This document shows positions 54,520 through 62,926 of a stretch of DNA of 64,000 nt, piece after piece; the stretch's first letter is position 1, and the number at the start of each line of letters is the position of its first letter. Made by a program: the position numbers and the translations under genes. The notes under the pieces were generated by a model. It saw only the letters and a list, made by a program, of their open reading frames with translations. It was not told the DNA's origin and did not search any database. The stretch is taken from NCBI RefSeq assembly GCF_019880305.1, contig NZ_CP082301.1, positions 1,054,001-1,118,000 of the forward strand. Direction: 5' to 3'. This DNA comes from Streptomyces decoyicus (GTDB taxonomy: Bacteria; Actinomycetota; Actinomycetes; Streptomycetales; Streptomycetaceae).

Positions 54520-54557
54520 TTGCAGGTTTAGGCATGCCTAACCTAATGTAACGACGC
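54520..54557 (+). promoter_or_regulatory. Promoter of the siderophore operon, probably leaderless transcript
   Basis: TTGCAG and TAATGT are 18 bases apart; transcription would start seven to nine bases after the latter, at about the GTG start codon 54558. There is no ribosome site before that codon. Confidence 0.5.
54528..54546. promoter_or_regulatory. DmdR/DtxR-type iron box
   Basis: On the minus strand it reads TTAGGTTAGGCATGCCTAA, which agrees with the Streptomyces DmdR1 consensus TTAGGTTAGGCTCACCTAA except at three central bases. It overlaps a possible promoter (TTGCAG at 54520, TAATGT at 54544), so iron-loaded DmdR1 should repress the operon. Confidence 0.9.
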
Positions 54558-55604
54558 GTGTCGACGATCAAACCACCTGCCACCGCACCCCCCGTGCCCG
54601 ATGCGCGTCCCGCCGCGAACCTCCTGCGGCGCATCCCGCTGTTCGCGGCCGGGCTCGGTGTACTGGCGGTCTGTGTCGCCCTGAGCCTCGCCCTCGGCGC
54701 CCGGTCCGTACCGCTGTCCACCGTGTGGGACGCGCTGACCGGCACCGTCCACGGGCGGGAAGCCCTTGTGGTGACGGGACTTCGGCTGCCGCGCACGGTG
54801 GTGGCCCTCGCGGTCGGCGCCGCGCTCGGTGTCGCAGGGGCCGTAGCCCAGGGCGTCACCCGCAACGCGCTGGCCTCCCCGACGACGCTCGGCATCAACG
54901 CGGGCGCAGGCTTCGCGGTGGTCACCGCGATCTATGCACTGCATCTGACCCGGCCCGTCCAATACATCTGGTTCGCGTTCGCGGGCGCCGCGGCCGCCGC
55001 GCTGTTCGCCCAGGCCCTGGCCCGGCGCGCCGGTGACCTCGACCCGGCACGTCTCGCCCTTGGCGGCACCGTCCTCCAACTCGTCCTGCTGTCCTGGACG
55101 TGGACGATCATGCTGGCCAGCAAGCGGTCGCTGGACGAGGCCCGGTTCTGGATGGCCGGTTCGCTGGCCGAGCGCCCGCTGTCGGTGCTCTACCCGGTGC
55201 TGCCGACCCTGGCCATCGGTCTGGTTCTCGCGCTGGCCCTCGCCCCCGCCCTCAACGCGCTGGCGCTGGGCGACGATTCCGCGCAGGCGCTGGGTGTGCG
55301 GGTGGCACGGATCCGACTGGCCGGCGGCCTGGCCGTCGTGCTGCTCGCCGCCTCGGCGGTGGCCGTGGCCGGACCGCTGGCCTTCATCGGGCTGGCCGCA
55401 CCGCACCTGGTCCGCCAGCTGCTGCGTACCTCCGACCACCGGGTGGTGGTGCCCGGCTGTCTGATCGCCGGCCCCCTGCTGCTGCTCACCGCCGACATCC
55501 TCGGACGGCTCGTCATCCGGCCGTCCGAACTCCAGGTCGGCATCATCAGCGCGTTCCTCGGCGCGCCGCTGCTGGCGCTGCTGGCCCGGAAGGTGGCCCG
55601 ATGA
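54558..55604 (+). CDS. FecCD-family iron-siderophore ABC permease 1
   Basis: A 348-residue inner-membrane permease with about nine to ten helices (for example PLFAAGLGVLAVCVALSLAL and GPLAFIGLAAPHLVRQLL). Family motifs are LRLPRTVVALAVGAALGVAGAVAQ, NALASPTTLGINAGAGFAVV and the ATPase-contact loop GDDSAQALGV. The start is GTG 54558, 11 bases after the iron box. The stop overlaps the next permease as ATGA. It is unusual for the permease, and not the binding protein, to be first in the operon. Confidence 0.93.
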   Translation: MSTIKPPATAPPVPDARPAANLLRRIPLFAAGLGVLAVCVALSLALGARSVPLSTVWDALTGTVHGREALVVTGLRLPRTVVALAVGAALGVAGAVAQGVTRNALASPTTLGINAGAGFAVVTAIYALHLTRPVQYIWFAFAGAAAAALFAQALARRAGDLDPARLALGGTVLQLVLLSWTWTIMLASKRSLDEARFWMAGSLAERPLSVLYPVLPTLAIGLVLALALAPALNALALGDDSAQALGVRVARIRLAGGLAVVLLAASAVAVAGPLAFIGLAAPHLVRQLLRTSDHRVVVPGCLIAGPLLLLTADILGRLVIRPSELQVGIISAFLGAPLLALLARKVAR

Positions 55605-56668
55605 CCGACGTCGTACGGAGCAAGAAGCCGCTCGGCTCCCCCTCCCCCGTGGCGGCCGGACGCGGGCCCGCCCTGCGCCGTACCCCGCTGCTTGCCCTCG
55701 CCGGTGCCGTGGTGCTCGGCGTACTGGTGACGGTGTCCGTGGCCAACGGCGAGATACCACTGGCGCCCCTCGATGCGCTCAAGGGCCTGCTCGGCCTCGG
55801 CGATTCGGCGACGGTGCTGGTGGTCCAGGAGTTCCGGGCCCCGCGGATGGTCGCGGCGATCGTCGCGGGGGCGGGCCTCGCGGTGGGTGGCGCCCTGCTC
55901 CAGCGGCTCTTCCGCAATCCGCTCGCCTCCCCCGATGTGATGGGGGTGACCGGCGGTGCCTCGTTCGGCGCGGTGGCGATGCTGGCCGCCGGGGCCTCGC
56001 AGGCGCTGATGCCGCTGGCCGCGCTGGGGGGCGGGCTGCTCGCCGCGGTGCTGCTGGGGGTGTTCGGCTGGCGCTCCGGTGTCAGTGTGACGCGCCTGGT
56101 GCTGGTCGGTCTGGCCGTACAGGCGGGGCTGTCCGCCGCGGTGAGCTTCATGGTCGTCCGCTTCCCGACCGAACTCGCGGGCTCGGCCCTGCAATGGACA
56201 ACAGGCTCGGTGTACGGGCGGACCTGGACCGAAGTGTGGTCCGCGGGCGGGGCGATGGCCGTGGGGCTGCTGGCCGCCTTCGCGCTGCAGCGCCGGCTCG
56301 CCGTGCTCGACCTGGGCGACGACTCGGCCGGCGCGCTGGGTCTGCGCACCCACGCCGCCCGCCTCCAGATCCTGGTCGTCGCGATCGTGCTGGCCTCGCT
56401 GGCCGCCGCGCTCACCGGCCCGGTCGCCTTCGTCGCCCTGGCCGTCCCGCACATGGTCCGGTTCCTCGCCGGGCCGCCGACCGCCGGGACGCTGGCGCTG
56501 TCCGGCCTCGCCGGGGCCGTGCTGCTGCTCGCCTCCGACCTGGTGGCGCAGTACCTGCTGCCGGTCGGCGGGCTGCCGGTCGGGGTGGTCACCGCCACGC
56601 TGGGCGCGCCATGGCTGCTGGTGCTGATGATCCGTCAGAGCAGTTCCGTCAACAGGAGTGTCCGATGA
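55601..56668 (+). CDS. FecCD-family iron-siderophore ABC permease 2
   Basis: A 355-residue second permease subunit. Motifs mirror the first: FRAPRMVAAIVAGAGLAVGGALLQ, NPLASPDVMGVTGGASFG, GDDSAGALGL and GPVAFVALAVPHMVRFL. Starts at an ATGA overlap and ends in an ATGA overlap with the ATPase gene. With the first permease and the ATPase it forms a BtuCD-type importer for a ferric siderophore. Confidence 0.93.
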   Translation: MTDVVRSKKPLGSPSPVAAGRGPALRRTPLLALAGAVVLGVLVTVSVANGEIPLAPLDALKGLLGLGDSATVLVVQEFRAPRMVAAIVAGAGLAVGGALLQRLFRNPLASPDVMGVTGGASFGAVAMLAAGASQALMPLAALGGGLLAAVLLGVFGWRSGVSVTRLVLVGLAVQAGLSAAVSFMVVRFPTELAGSALQWTTGSVYGRTWTEVWSAGGAMAVGLLAAFALQRRLAVLDLGDDSAGALGLRTHAARLQILVVAIVLASLAAALTGPVAFVALAVPHMVRFLAGPPTAGTLALSGLAGAVLLLASDLVAQYLLPVGGLPVGVVTATLGAPWLLVLMIRQSSSVNRSVR

Positions 56669-57477
56669 CCGCCAACCAGCTCTCCACCCAGGGGCTCGAC
56701 CTGCGCTACGGCGACCGGCTGATCGTCGACGGCCTCGATCTGGTGCTGCCCGGCGGTGCCGTCACCGCCGTGGTCGGCCCCAACGCCTGCGGCAAGTCGA
56801 CCCTGCTGCGCGGGCTGACCCGGCTGCTGCCGCCGGCCGCCGGCACGGTCGCGCTGGACGGGGCCGATATCCACCGGATGCCGGCCCGTGCGCTGGCCCT
56901 GCGGATGGGGCTGCTCCCCCAGCAGCCGGTCACCCCCGACGCGATCACCGTCGAGGCGCTCGTGCGGCTGGGCCGCTACCCGCACCAGCGGCTGCTGAGC
57001 CCCTGGTCGGCGGCGGATCAGCAGGCGGTGGAGGAGGCGCTGCGGCGCACCGGCACTGTGGAGCTGCGCGACCAGCCCGTGGACCGGCTCTCCGGCGGCC
57101 AGCGGCAGCGCGCCTGGATCGCCCTCGCGCTGGCGCAGGACACCGAGCTGCTGCTGCTCGACGAGCCCACGACGTTCCTGGACCTGCGGCACCAGCTCGA
57201 TGTCCTCGACCTGGTCGCCGCACTGCACTCCGAGGCGGGCCGCACCGTGGTGATGGTGCTGCACGACCTCGGGCAGGCGGCCCGTTACGCGGATCACCTC
57301 GTGGTCCTCAAGGACGGGAAGCTGGCCGCGGCCGGTGCCCCGGCGGACGTACTCGACGCGGAACTGGTCAAGTCCGTGTTCGACGTGGACTGCCGGGTGA
57401 TCCCCGACCCCGAGACCGGCACCCCGCTGGTCGTCCCCAAGGGCAGCGCGAAACGGCACACCACCGTCTCCGCCTGA
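56665..57477 (+). CDS. Ferric-siderophore ABC transporter ATPase
   Basis: A 270-residue ATPase. Walker A is GPNACGKST, the signature is LSGGQRQRAWIALALAQD, Walker B is ELLLLDEPTTFLDLRHQLD, and the switch His is in MVLHDLGQAARYAD. CAGGAG lies before the ATG, which overlaps the permease stop as ATGA. Energises the importer formed by the two FecCD permeases. Confidence 0.95.
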   Translation: MTANQLSTQGLDLRYGDRLIVDGLDLVLPGGAVTAVVGPNACGKSTLLRGLTRLLPPAAGTVALDGADIHRMPARALALRMGLLPQQPVTPDAITVEALVRLGRYPHQRLLSPWSAADQQAVEEALRRTGTVELRDQPVDRLSGGQRQRAWIALALAQDTELLLLDEPTTFLDLRHQLDVLDLVAALHSEAGRTVVMVLHDLGQAARYADHLVVLKDGKLAAAGAPADVLDAELVKSVFDVDCRVIPDPETGTPLVVPKGSAKRHTTVSA

Positions 57478-57531
57478 CCCGCCCCGCCCCCCACACACCT
57501 CTTTTCCGCTCCCCCTAAGGAAGTTGCCCTC

Positions 57532-58545
57532 ATGTTCAGCAGACCGACTCTCCGCGGCGCCGTCCGGCTGCCCGCCGCGCTCCTCGCCGTCGTCCTGGGC
57601 GCCGGCGCCCTCACCGCGTGCGGTGGCGGCACCTCCTCGGGCGGCGACGACGCGGCGGAGGCCGGTGCCGGCTTCCCGCGCACCGTCAAGAGCGCCGTGG
57701 GCGGCGAGGTGAAGATCCCCGCCAAGCCCAAGCGCGTGGTCGTGCTGGACACCGGTGAGCTCGACGACGTCACCATGCTCGGCATCAAGCCCGTCGGCGC
57801 GGTCTCCCCGCACATGAAGTCCGAGGGCGGCTTCCCCGCCTACCTCAAGGACGAGATCGGGGGCGTCAAGGACGTCGGTCCGCTGCTGGAGCCGAACCTC
57901 GAGAAGATCATCGCCCTCAAGCCCGATCTGATCCTGTCCTCCAAGGTCCGGCACGAGAAGATCTACGACAAGCTCAAGGCGATCGCGCCGACGGTCTTCA
58001 CCGAGACCACCGGCGGCCCCTGGAAGGCCAACCTGAAGGTCCACGCCAAGGCGCTGGGCATGGAGAAGCAGGCCGACCGGAGGATGAAGGAGTACGAGGG
58101 CCGGGCCAAGGCGCTGGGCGAGGCCATCAAGAAGAAGTACCACGGCAAGATGCCCTCGGCGTCCGTGGTCCGCTTCGTCGCCGGTCCGACCCGCCTCTAC
58201 CAGAAGTCCTCCTACAGCGGCGTGGTGCTGAACGACATCGGCCTGGCCCGGCCGAAGTCGCAGAGCTCCACCGACCCGGTCAAGACGATGCTCGACGTCA
58301 GCCCGGAGCAGATCGACAAGGCCGACGCCGACCTGGTGTTCGTGACCGTCGCGGACGCGCCGGACAAGACCCAGCAGAAGGACGTCACGTCCAACCCGGT
58401 CTGGAAGGACCTGCCGGCCGTCAAGAACCACAAGGTCTTCACCATGCCCGACGAGACCTGGATGTCCGGCATCGGGATCCAGGCCGCCGAGCACATGCTC
58501 GCCGACGTGGCGAAGTCCACCGGCGTGCCGCTGCCCAAGGGCTGA
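57532..58545 (+). CDS. Siderophore-binding lipoprotein
   Basis: A 337-residue ABC substrate-binding protein. The signal peptide ends in the lipobox LTAC (Cys at about residue 30), so it is anchored to the outer face of the membrane. The fold is periplasmic-binding type III with VVVLDTGELDDVTMLGIKPVG, LEKIIALKPDLILSSK and IGIQAAEHMLADV. Its ligand should be the siderophore made by the genes downstream. Separated from the ATPase gene by 54 bp, with AAGGA before the ATG. Confidence 0.93.
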   Translation: MFSRPTLRGAVRLPAALLAVVLGAGALTACGGGTSSGGDDAAEAGAGFPRTVKSAVGGEVKIPAKPKRVVVLDTGELDDVTMLGIKPVGAVSPHMKSEGGFPAYLKDEIGGVKDVGPLLEPNLEKIIALKPDLILSSKVRHEKIYDKLKAIAPTVFTETTGGPWKANLKVHAKALGMEKQADRRMKEYEGRAKALGEAIKKKYHGKMPSASVVRFVAGPTRLYQKSSYSGVVLNDIGLARPKSQSSTDPVKTMLDVSPEQIDKADADLVFVTVADAPDKTQQKDVTSNPVWKDLPAVKNHKVFTMPDETWMSGIGIQAAEHMLADVAKSTGVPLPKG

Positions 58546-58557
58546 CACACCCGCGGA

Positions 58558-58590
58558 GGGGGTGGGCCGCCGTCCCCACGGCCCGCCCCC
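58558..58590 (+). terminator. Hairpin between binding-protein and ATP-grasp genes
   Basis: GGGGGTGGGCCG pairs with CGGCCCGCCCCC (one G-U) across a nine-base loop, just after the lipoprotein stop. It may reduce expression of the biosynthetic genes or stabilise the upstream mRNA. Confidence 0.55.
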
Positions 58591-58638
58591 GCCCGCGATG
58601 TCCCCCCGCACCACCCTTGATCCTGAAGGACCCCGCCC

Positions 58639-59829
58639 ATGCGGCTGTATCTGCTCGCTCTCAACCCCACCGACTCGGTCACCGAGGGATTCCTCCCCGC
58701 CGCCGCCCGCCTAGGTCTGGATGTCACCCTGCTGACGGACCAGCCCGAGGCACACCGGCGCAACAGTCCCCGGACCGAGGTCCAGGAGTGCGACGTCCAT
58801 GATTTCCGCGCCGTCATCACCCGCATAGCCACGCACCACCCGGCCGCCGCGGTCTTCACCAACAGCGACCATCTGCAGACCCAGGCGGCCCTGGCCGCGG
58901 AGTACTTCGGACTGCCCGGCAAGGACTGGCGGGCCGCGCTGCGCGCCAAGAACAAGGCCGAGATGCGCCGCCACCTCGCCGCGTCCGGCGCCGACACCGT
59001 ACGGTCCGCGGAGCTCGCCCCCGGCCAGGACCCCTCCGCGCTCACCGCCGCGGCACTGCCCTACCCCTGTGTCGTCAAGCCCCGCGAGGGCGTGGCCAGC
59101 GAGGATGTGATGCTGGCCGCCGGCCCCGGGGAACTGGTGGCGCGCGCCGAGGAGATACAGGCGCGGCGGCCGCAGGCGGCGCTGGTCGCCGAGGAGTTCC
59201 TTGCCGGCGAGCTCTACACCCTGGAGACCCTCGGCGACGGTCGGCTGCGCCACGTCCTGGGCGGTTTCCACACCACCCTCTCCGCGCCGCCGGCCTTCAT
59301 CGAGGAGCGGCACGACTTCGTCGCCGCCCACCCGGGGCCCGTCGTCGAACAGGTACTGGCCCAACTCGACGCGCTGGGCGTGGGGTTCGGCGCCTGCCAC
59401 ACGGAGTTCGTGGTGCACGAGGGCCGGGCGCGGCTCATCGAGGTGAACTACCGCGTCATCGGCGACCAGTGCGATCTGCTGCTCGCCCAGGTCCTGGGCA
59501 TCGAGCTGTTCGAGCACGTCCTCCGTACGCATCTGGGCGAGCCGCTGCCCGCCGATCTCGGGGCGCGGCAGGACGGCGTGGGCCGGGTGGAGTACGCCCT
59601 CGCCGACCGGGCCGGGACGCTCACCGCCGCGCCCGCCGCCACGGACCGCGAGACGGACGGCGTACGGCTGGCCTACCGGCCGCTGCGCGCGGTCGGGGCC
59701 GAACACCCGCTGTACCGCACCAACCGCGACTACCTCGGCGTGCTGCGGGCCACCGGCACCGACCGGAGCGCCCTGGACCGGGTCGCGGACGGCTTCTTCG
59801 GCGCCGAGCGCTGGGAGATCTCGTCATGA
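58639..59829 (+). CDS. ATP-grasp ligase, PvsA-like
   Basis: A 396-residue ATP-grasp enzyme. The ATP-binding and catalytic segments are AKNKAEMRRHLAASG, YPCVVKPREGVASEDV, ALVAEEFLAGELYTLETLG and FVVHEGRARLIEVNYRVIGDQC with the metal-binding Glu/Asn. Such enzymes join a carboxylate to an amine. In vibrioferrin biosynthesis an ATP-grasp enzyme (PvsA) precedes the PvsB synthetase, as here. The ATG has GAAGGA upstream and the stop overlaps the IucA/IucC gene as ATGA. Substrate inferred from gene order only. Confidence 0.88.
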   Translation: MRLYLLALNPTDSVTEGFLPAAARLGLDVTLLTDQPEAHRRNSPRTEVQECDVHDFRAVITRIATHHPAAAVFTNSDHLQTQAALAAEYFGLPGKDWRAALRAKNKAEMRRHLAASGADTVRSAELAPGQDPSALTAAALPYPCVVKPREGVASEDVMLAAGPGELVARAEEIQARRPQAALVAEEFLAGELYTLETLGDGRLRHVLGGFHTTLSAPPAFIEERHDFVAAHPGPVVEQVLAQLDALGVGFGACHTEFVVHEGRARLIEVNYRVIGDQCDLLLAQVLGIELFEHVLRTHLGEPLPADLGARQDGVGRVEYALADRAGTLTAAPAATDRETDGVRLAYRPLRAVGAEHPLYRTNRDYLGVLRATGTDRSALDRVADGFFGAERWEISS

Positions 59830-61631
59830 CCGTCTCCCCCGGCCTCCTCGCCGACCCGACCGGGCAGGGAACGGCCGGCACCGCCGAGGAGTCCGAGCTG
59901 CTGCTGCGGGTGCTGAGCGCGCTGCTGCGCGAGGACGTCGTCGGTCTGCGCACCCACGGCACGCTGCTGGAGCGGCCGGACGGCCGCTGGCTGCGGCTGG
60001 CCGCCGACCCGGCGGCCGGAGCCCTGCTGCTGCCGCTGGGCACGGACGGCTACCAGAGCGTGCACGCGGCCCGGCTGCCGCTGCTCGTCCGCGAATCCGA
60101 CGGTGCCCGCCTCACCTCGGTCGACGACGTTCTCACCGCCCTGCGCACGCTCGCCGACCCGGCCGACCAGCCCGGCTTCGACGCCTTCGCCGAGGAGTGC
60201 CGCCAGACCCTGGCGACGATGCGGCTGCACACCCGCACCCGGGACGAGGTGGACCGTACGCTGACGGAGCGTCATGGCGAGTCCGACACCTGGCGGGGAC
60301 TGGACGGCGGCCTGGCGTACGACACCCTCGCCGCGCGCCTCGACCACCCCGTCTACCCGACCTCGCGGGGCCGCTCCGGCCTGGACGAGACGCAACTGCG
60401 TACCTATGCACCGGAGTTCCGCCCGGACTTCGCGCTGCGCTGGCTGGCCGTACCGCGCACCGCGATGACCGTCGCGGGCGGCACCGCGGCGCTGCCCGGC
60501 TGCTGGCCGACGCCGGCGGAGCTGGATCTGCCGTACCTCGACGACAGCCATCTCGCCCTCCCCGTCCACCCGTTGACGCTCGGCGACGCGCTGCACGAGG
60601 CGCTGCGCGAGACCGGTCTGGAGCAGGAGGCGGTGCTGTCCGGGCGCGCAGTGCTCGGCGCGGTGCCGACGCTGTCGATGCGGACCGTGGCGCTGGACGC
60701 CGACCCCCGGCTGCATCTGAAGCTGCCGCTGGCCACCGCCACACTGGGGCTGCGCAACCGGCGCACCATCAAGCCGCGCACCCTCGTCGACGGCGCGGCG
60801 GGCCAGCGGCTGCTGGAGCAGGTGATCGCCCGCGAGCCACGGTTCGCACAAACGATTCTTCAGGCCGACGAGACGGTGTACGCGCACGCCGGCCACGAGC
60901 TGCTCGCCGTGCTGTGCCGGCGCTACCCGGCCGGGCTGGAAGGCAGCGCCGTGGTCCCGATGGCCGCGCTGCTGGGCCGGGCGCCCGGCGGACGGCTGGT
61001 GATCGACGAGCTCGCCGACCGTTTCTACGGCGGTGACCCGCTGGCGCTGCTGGACGCCTGTCTGACCCTGCTCTTCGACTGGCAGACCACCCTGTTCGGC
61101 TACGGCTTCGGCCTGGAGTCGCATCAGCAGAACATCTCGCTGGTACTGGACCAGGGGGCGCACGGCACCCGGCTGCGGCTGCTGTTCAAGGACAACGACG
61201 CGCCGCGCATCAACGCCGTACGGCTGCGGGAGACCCTGGGCGACGACGCCCCGGACCCCGAGGACTTCGCCGATCCGCGGATCTTCGCGGACCACGACCG
61301 GCCGGTGCTGGACCTGTTCACCACCATCACCGTCCATCTGTGCGCGGGCTCCTACGCCTTCGGGCTGGCGCAGCACGGACGGGCGCCGCAGGACCGGCTG
61401 CTGGGCCTGGTCCGCGACCGGCTCGCCGAGGCCGTCGAACGGCTGGGCACCGCACCGGGCGAGCCGGGCGCCGCGCTGCGCGCGCACGTCCTGGACGCCC
61501 CGCGGCTGCCGGTCAAGGCGATGGTCAGCGCCGGCACCCTGCTGTCCAAGGAACGGTCCGGCGCGGCCGACATCAACAAGCACTACACCACCGGCCCCAA
61601 CTATCTGCTGCCGATGGGGACTTCCCGATGA
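59826..61631 (+). CDS. NRPS-independent siderophore synthetase (IucA/IucC), PvsB-like
   Basis: A 601-residue NIS synthetase that activates a carboxylate (typically citrate) with ATP and joins it to an amine or alcohol. Motifs: DHPVYPTSRGRSGLDETQ, YAPEFRPDFALRWLAV, LALPVHPLTL, TLSMRTVALDADPRLHLKLP and the C-terminal FhuF-like part TLLFDWQTTLFGYGFGLESHQQN. Fully coupled to neighbours by ATGA overlaps on both sides. Its N-terminal 60 residues are an added helical region. Confidence 0.93.
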   Translation: MTVSPGLLADPTGQGTAGTAEESELLLRVLSALLREDVVGLRTHGTLLERPDGRWLRLAADPAAGALLLPLGTDGYQSVHAARLPLLVRESDGARLTSVDDVLTALRTLADPADQPGFDAFAEECRQTLATMRLHTRTRDEVDRTLTERHGESDTWRGLDGGLAYDTLAARLDHPVYPTSRGRSGLDETQLRTYAPEFRPDFALRWLAVPRTAMTVAGGTAALPGCWPTPAELDLPYLDDSHLALPVHPLTLGDALHEALRETGLEQEAVLSGRAVLGAVPTLSMRTVALDADPRLHLKLPLATATLGLRNRRTIKPRTLVDGAAGQRLLEQVIAREPRFAQTILQADETVYAHAGHELLAVLCRRYPAGLEGSAVVPMAALLGRAPGGRLVIDELADRFYGGDPLALLDACLTLLFDWQTTLFGYGFGLESHQQNISLVLDQGAHGTRLRLLFKDNDAPRINAVRLRETLGDDAPDPEDFADPRIFADHDRPVLDLFTTITVHLCAGSYAFGLAQHGRAPQDRLLGLVRDRLAEAVERLGTAPGEPGAALRAHVLDAPRLPVKAMVSAGTLLSKERSGAADINKHYTTGPNYLLPMGTSR

Positions 61632-62926
61632 GCCCGCTGAAAACCGCCGCCTCCCCACGGGTCGACGCGTCCGCCGTCGAGACCAAGGTCCGCCCGGGTA
61701 TCGGCCGCCGCCAGGTGTACGCCGTGGCCGGCTGCTACTTCGTGGCGTCGTTCGCCGCGCTGGGCCTGCCGCCGTACCTCACCGAGATCCTGCCCGAGCT
61801 GGGCGACGGCGCCGCCCGCTGGGCCGGTCTGCTCTACATCGTGCCCACCATCTTCGGCGCCATCGGGGCGCCGCTGTGGGGGCGGCTCGCCGACCGGTTC
61901 GGCCGCAAACGGCTGCTGCTGCGCGCGCAGTTGGGGCTCGCCGCGGCGTTCCTGCTGGCGGGCTGGGCCGACTCGATCGGCACCTTCGCCACCGCCCTGG
62001 TGATCCAGGGCGTGCTGGGCGGCACCTTCGCCGCGTCGAACGGCTATCTGGGGGCGGCGCTGGAGGGCCATGCGCTCTCCCGGGCACTGACCCTGATGCA
62101 GGGCAGTGCCCGCGCGGCGCTGGTGTGCGCGCCGATCGTGGTCGGCTCGCTGACGCCGTGGCTCTCGCCGCACCGCCAGTACGCGCTGCTGGCCGTGCTG
62201 CCGCTGGCCGCCGCGGCGATGCTGGCGGCGCTCCCGGAGCCCCCGCGGTCCCGGCCCGCAACGCCGCAGGCCACCACCGCGGAGGCCGAAGCGGACGGAA
62301 CGCCGGTGGTCGAGGCCGCCGCAGAGCCCTCCGGGCGCGCCCCGGCCGCTTCCCTGCGGGCCCTGTACGCCATCGAGTTCGCGTTCGTCTTCTCCACCGT
62401 CATCTCCTTCCCGTACCTGATCGCCCTCATCAAGGAGCGCATACCGGGCACCGGCCCGATGGTGTCCGGGATCCTGTTCGCCCTGCCGCACATGTGCTAC
62501 CTGATCGCGGCGATCCCGGTGCACTCCCTCTTCCGCGGCCGGCCCCGGCTCGGCATCGCGCTCGGCTTCGGCTGTATCGCGCTCGGCCTGGCCGGGCACG
62601 GCATCGCCGACTCGCTCACCTCGTTCGTCGCGATGCGTCTGGTGCTCGGCGCCGGCCTCACCCTGGGCCTGGTCTGTATGTCGGTGCTGGCCGCCGACTG
62701 CGCCAAGGGCCGTGCCCCCGGCGGGCTGTTCGGCTCGATCGAATTCTTCTCCAAGGCCGGCGCGGTCGCCGCCGGCGTGGCCGCCGCGGCCGGAAACGAC
62801 TGGTTCGGCCCCACCGCACCCGTCCTGACCGGCACCGCGATAGCGCTGGTCACCGTGCTGGCGACGGCCCTCCCCCGCCTTCCCCGTACTCTCCGCACCC
62901 GCAGGAGCCTTCGATGCCCTCGCTGA
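61628..62926 (+). CDS. MFS transporter, siderophore exporter (PvsC-like)
   Basis: A 432-residue major facilitator with about twelve helices. The loop-2 signature is LWGRLADRFGRKRLLL. A 45-residue Ala/Pro/Glu-rich central loop separates the two halves. Position between two NIS synthetases and the PvsA-PvsB-PvsC-PvsD-like order make export of the product the likely role. ATG overlaps the previous stop, and its own stop lies 13 bp inside the next gene. Confidence 0.9.
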   Translation: MSPLKTAASPRVDASAVETKVRPGIGRRQVYAVAGCYFVASFAALGLPPYLTEILPELGDGAARWAGLLYIVPTIFGAIGAPLWGRLADRFGRKRLLLRAQLGLAAAFLLAGWADSIGTFATALVIQGVLGGTFAASNGYLGAALEGHALSRALTLMQGSARAALVCAPIVVGSLTPWLSPHRQYALLAVLPLAAAAMLAALPEPPRSRPATPQATTAEAEADGTPVVEAAAEPSGRAPAASLRALYAIEFAFVFSTVISFPYLIALIKERIPGTGPMVSGILFALPHMCYLIAAIPVHSLFRGRPRLGIALGFGCIALGLAGHGIADSLTSFVAMRLVLGAGLTLGLVCMSVLAADCAKGRAPGGLFGSIEFFSKAGAVAAGVAAAAGNDWFGPTAPVLTGTAIALVTVLATALPRLPRTLRTRRSLRCPR

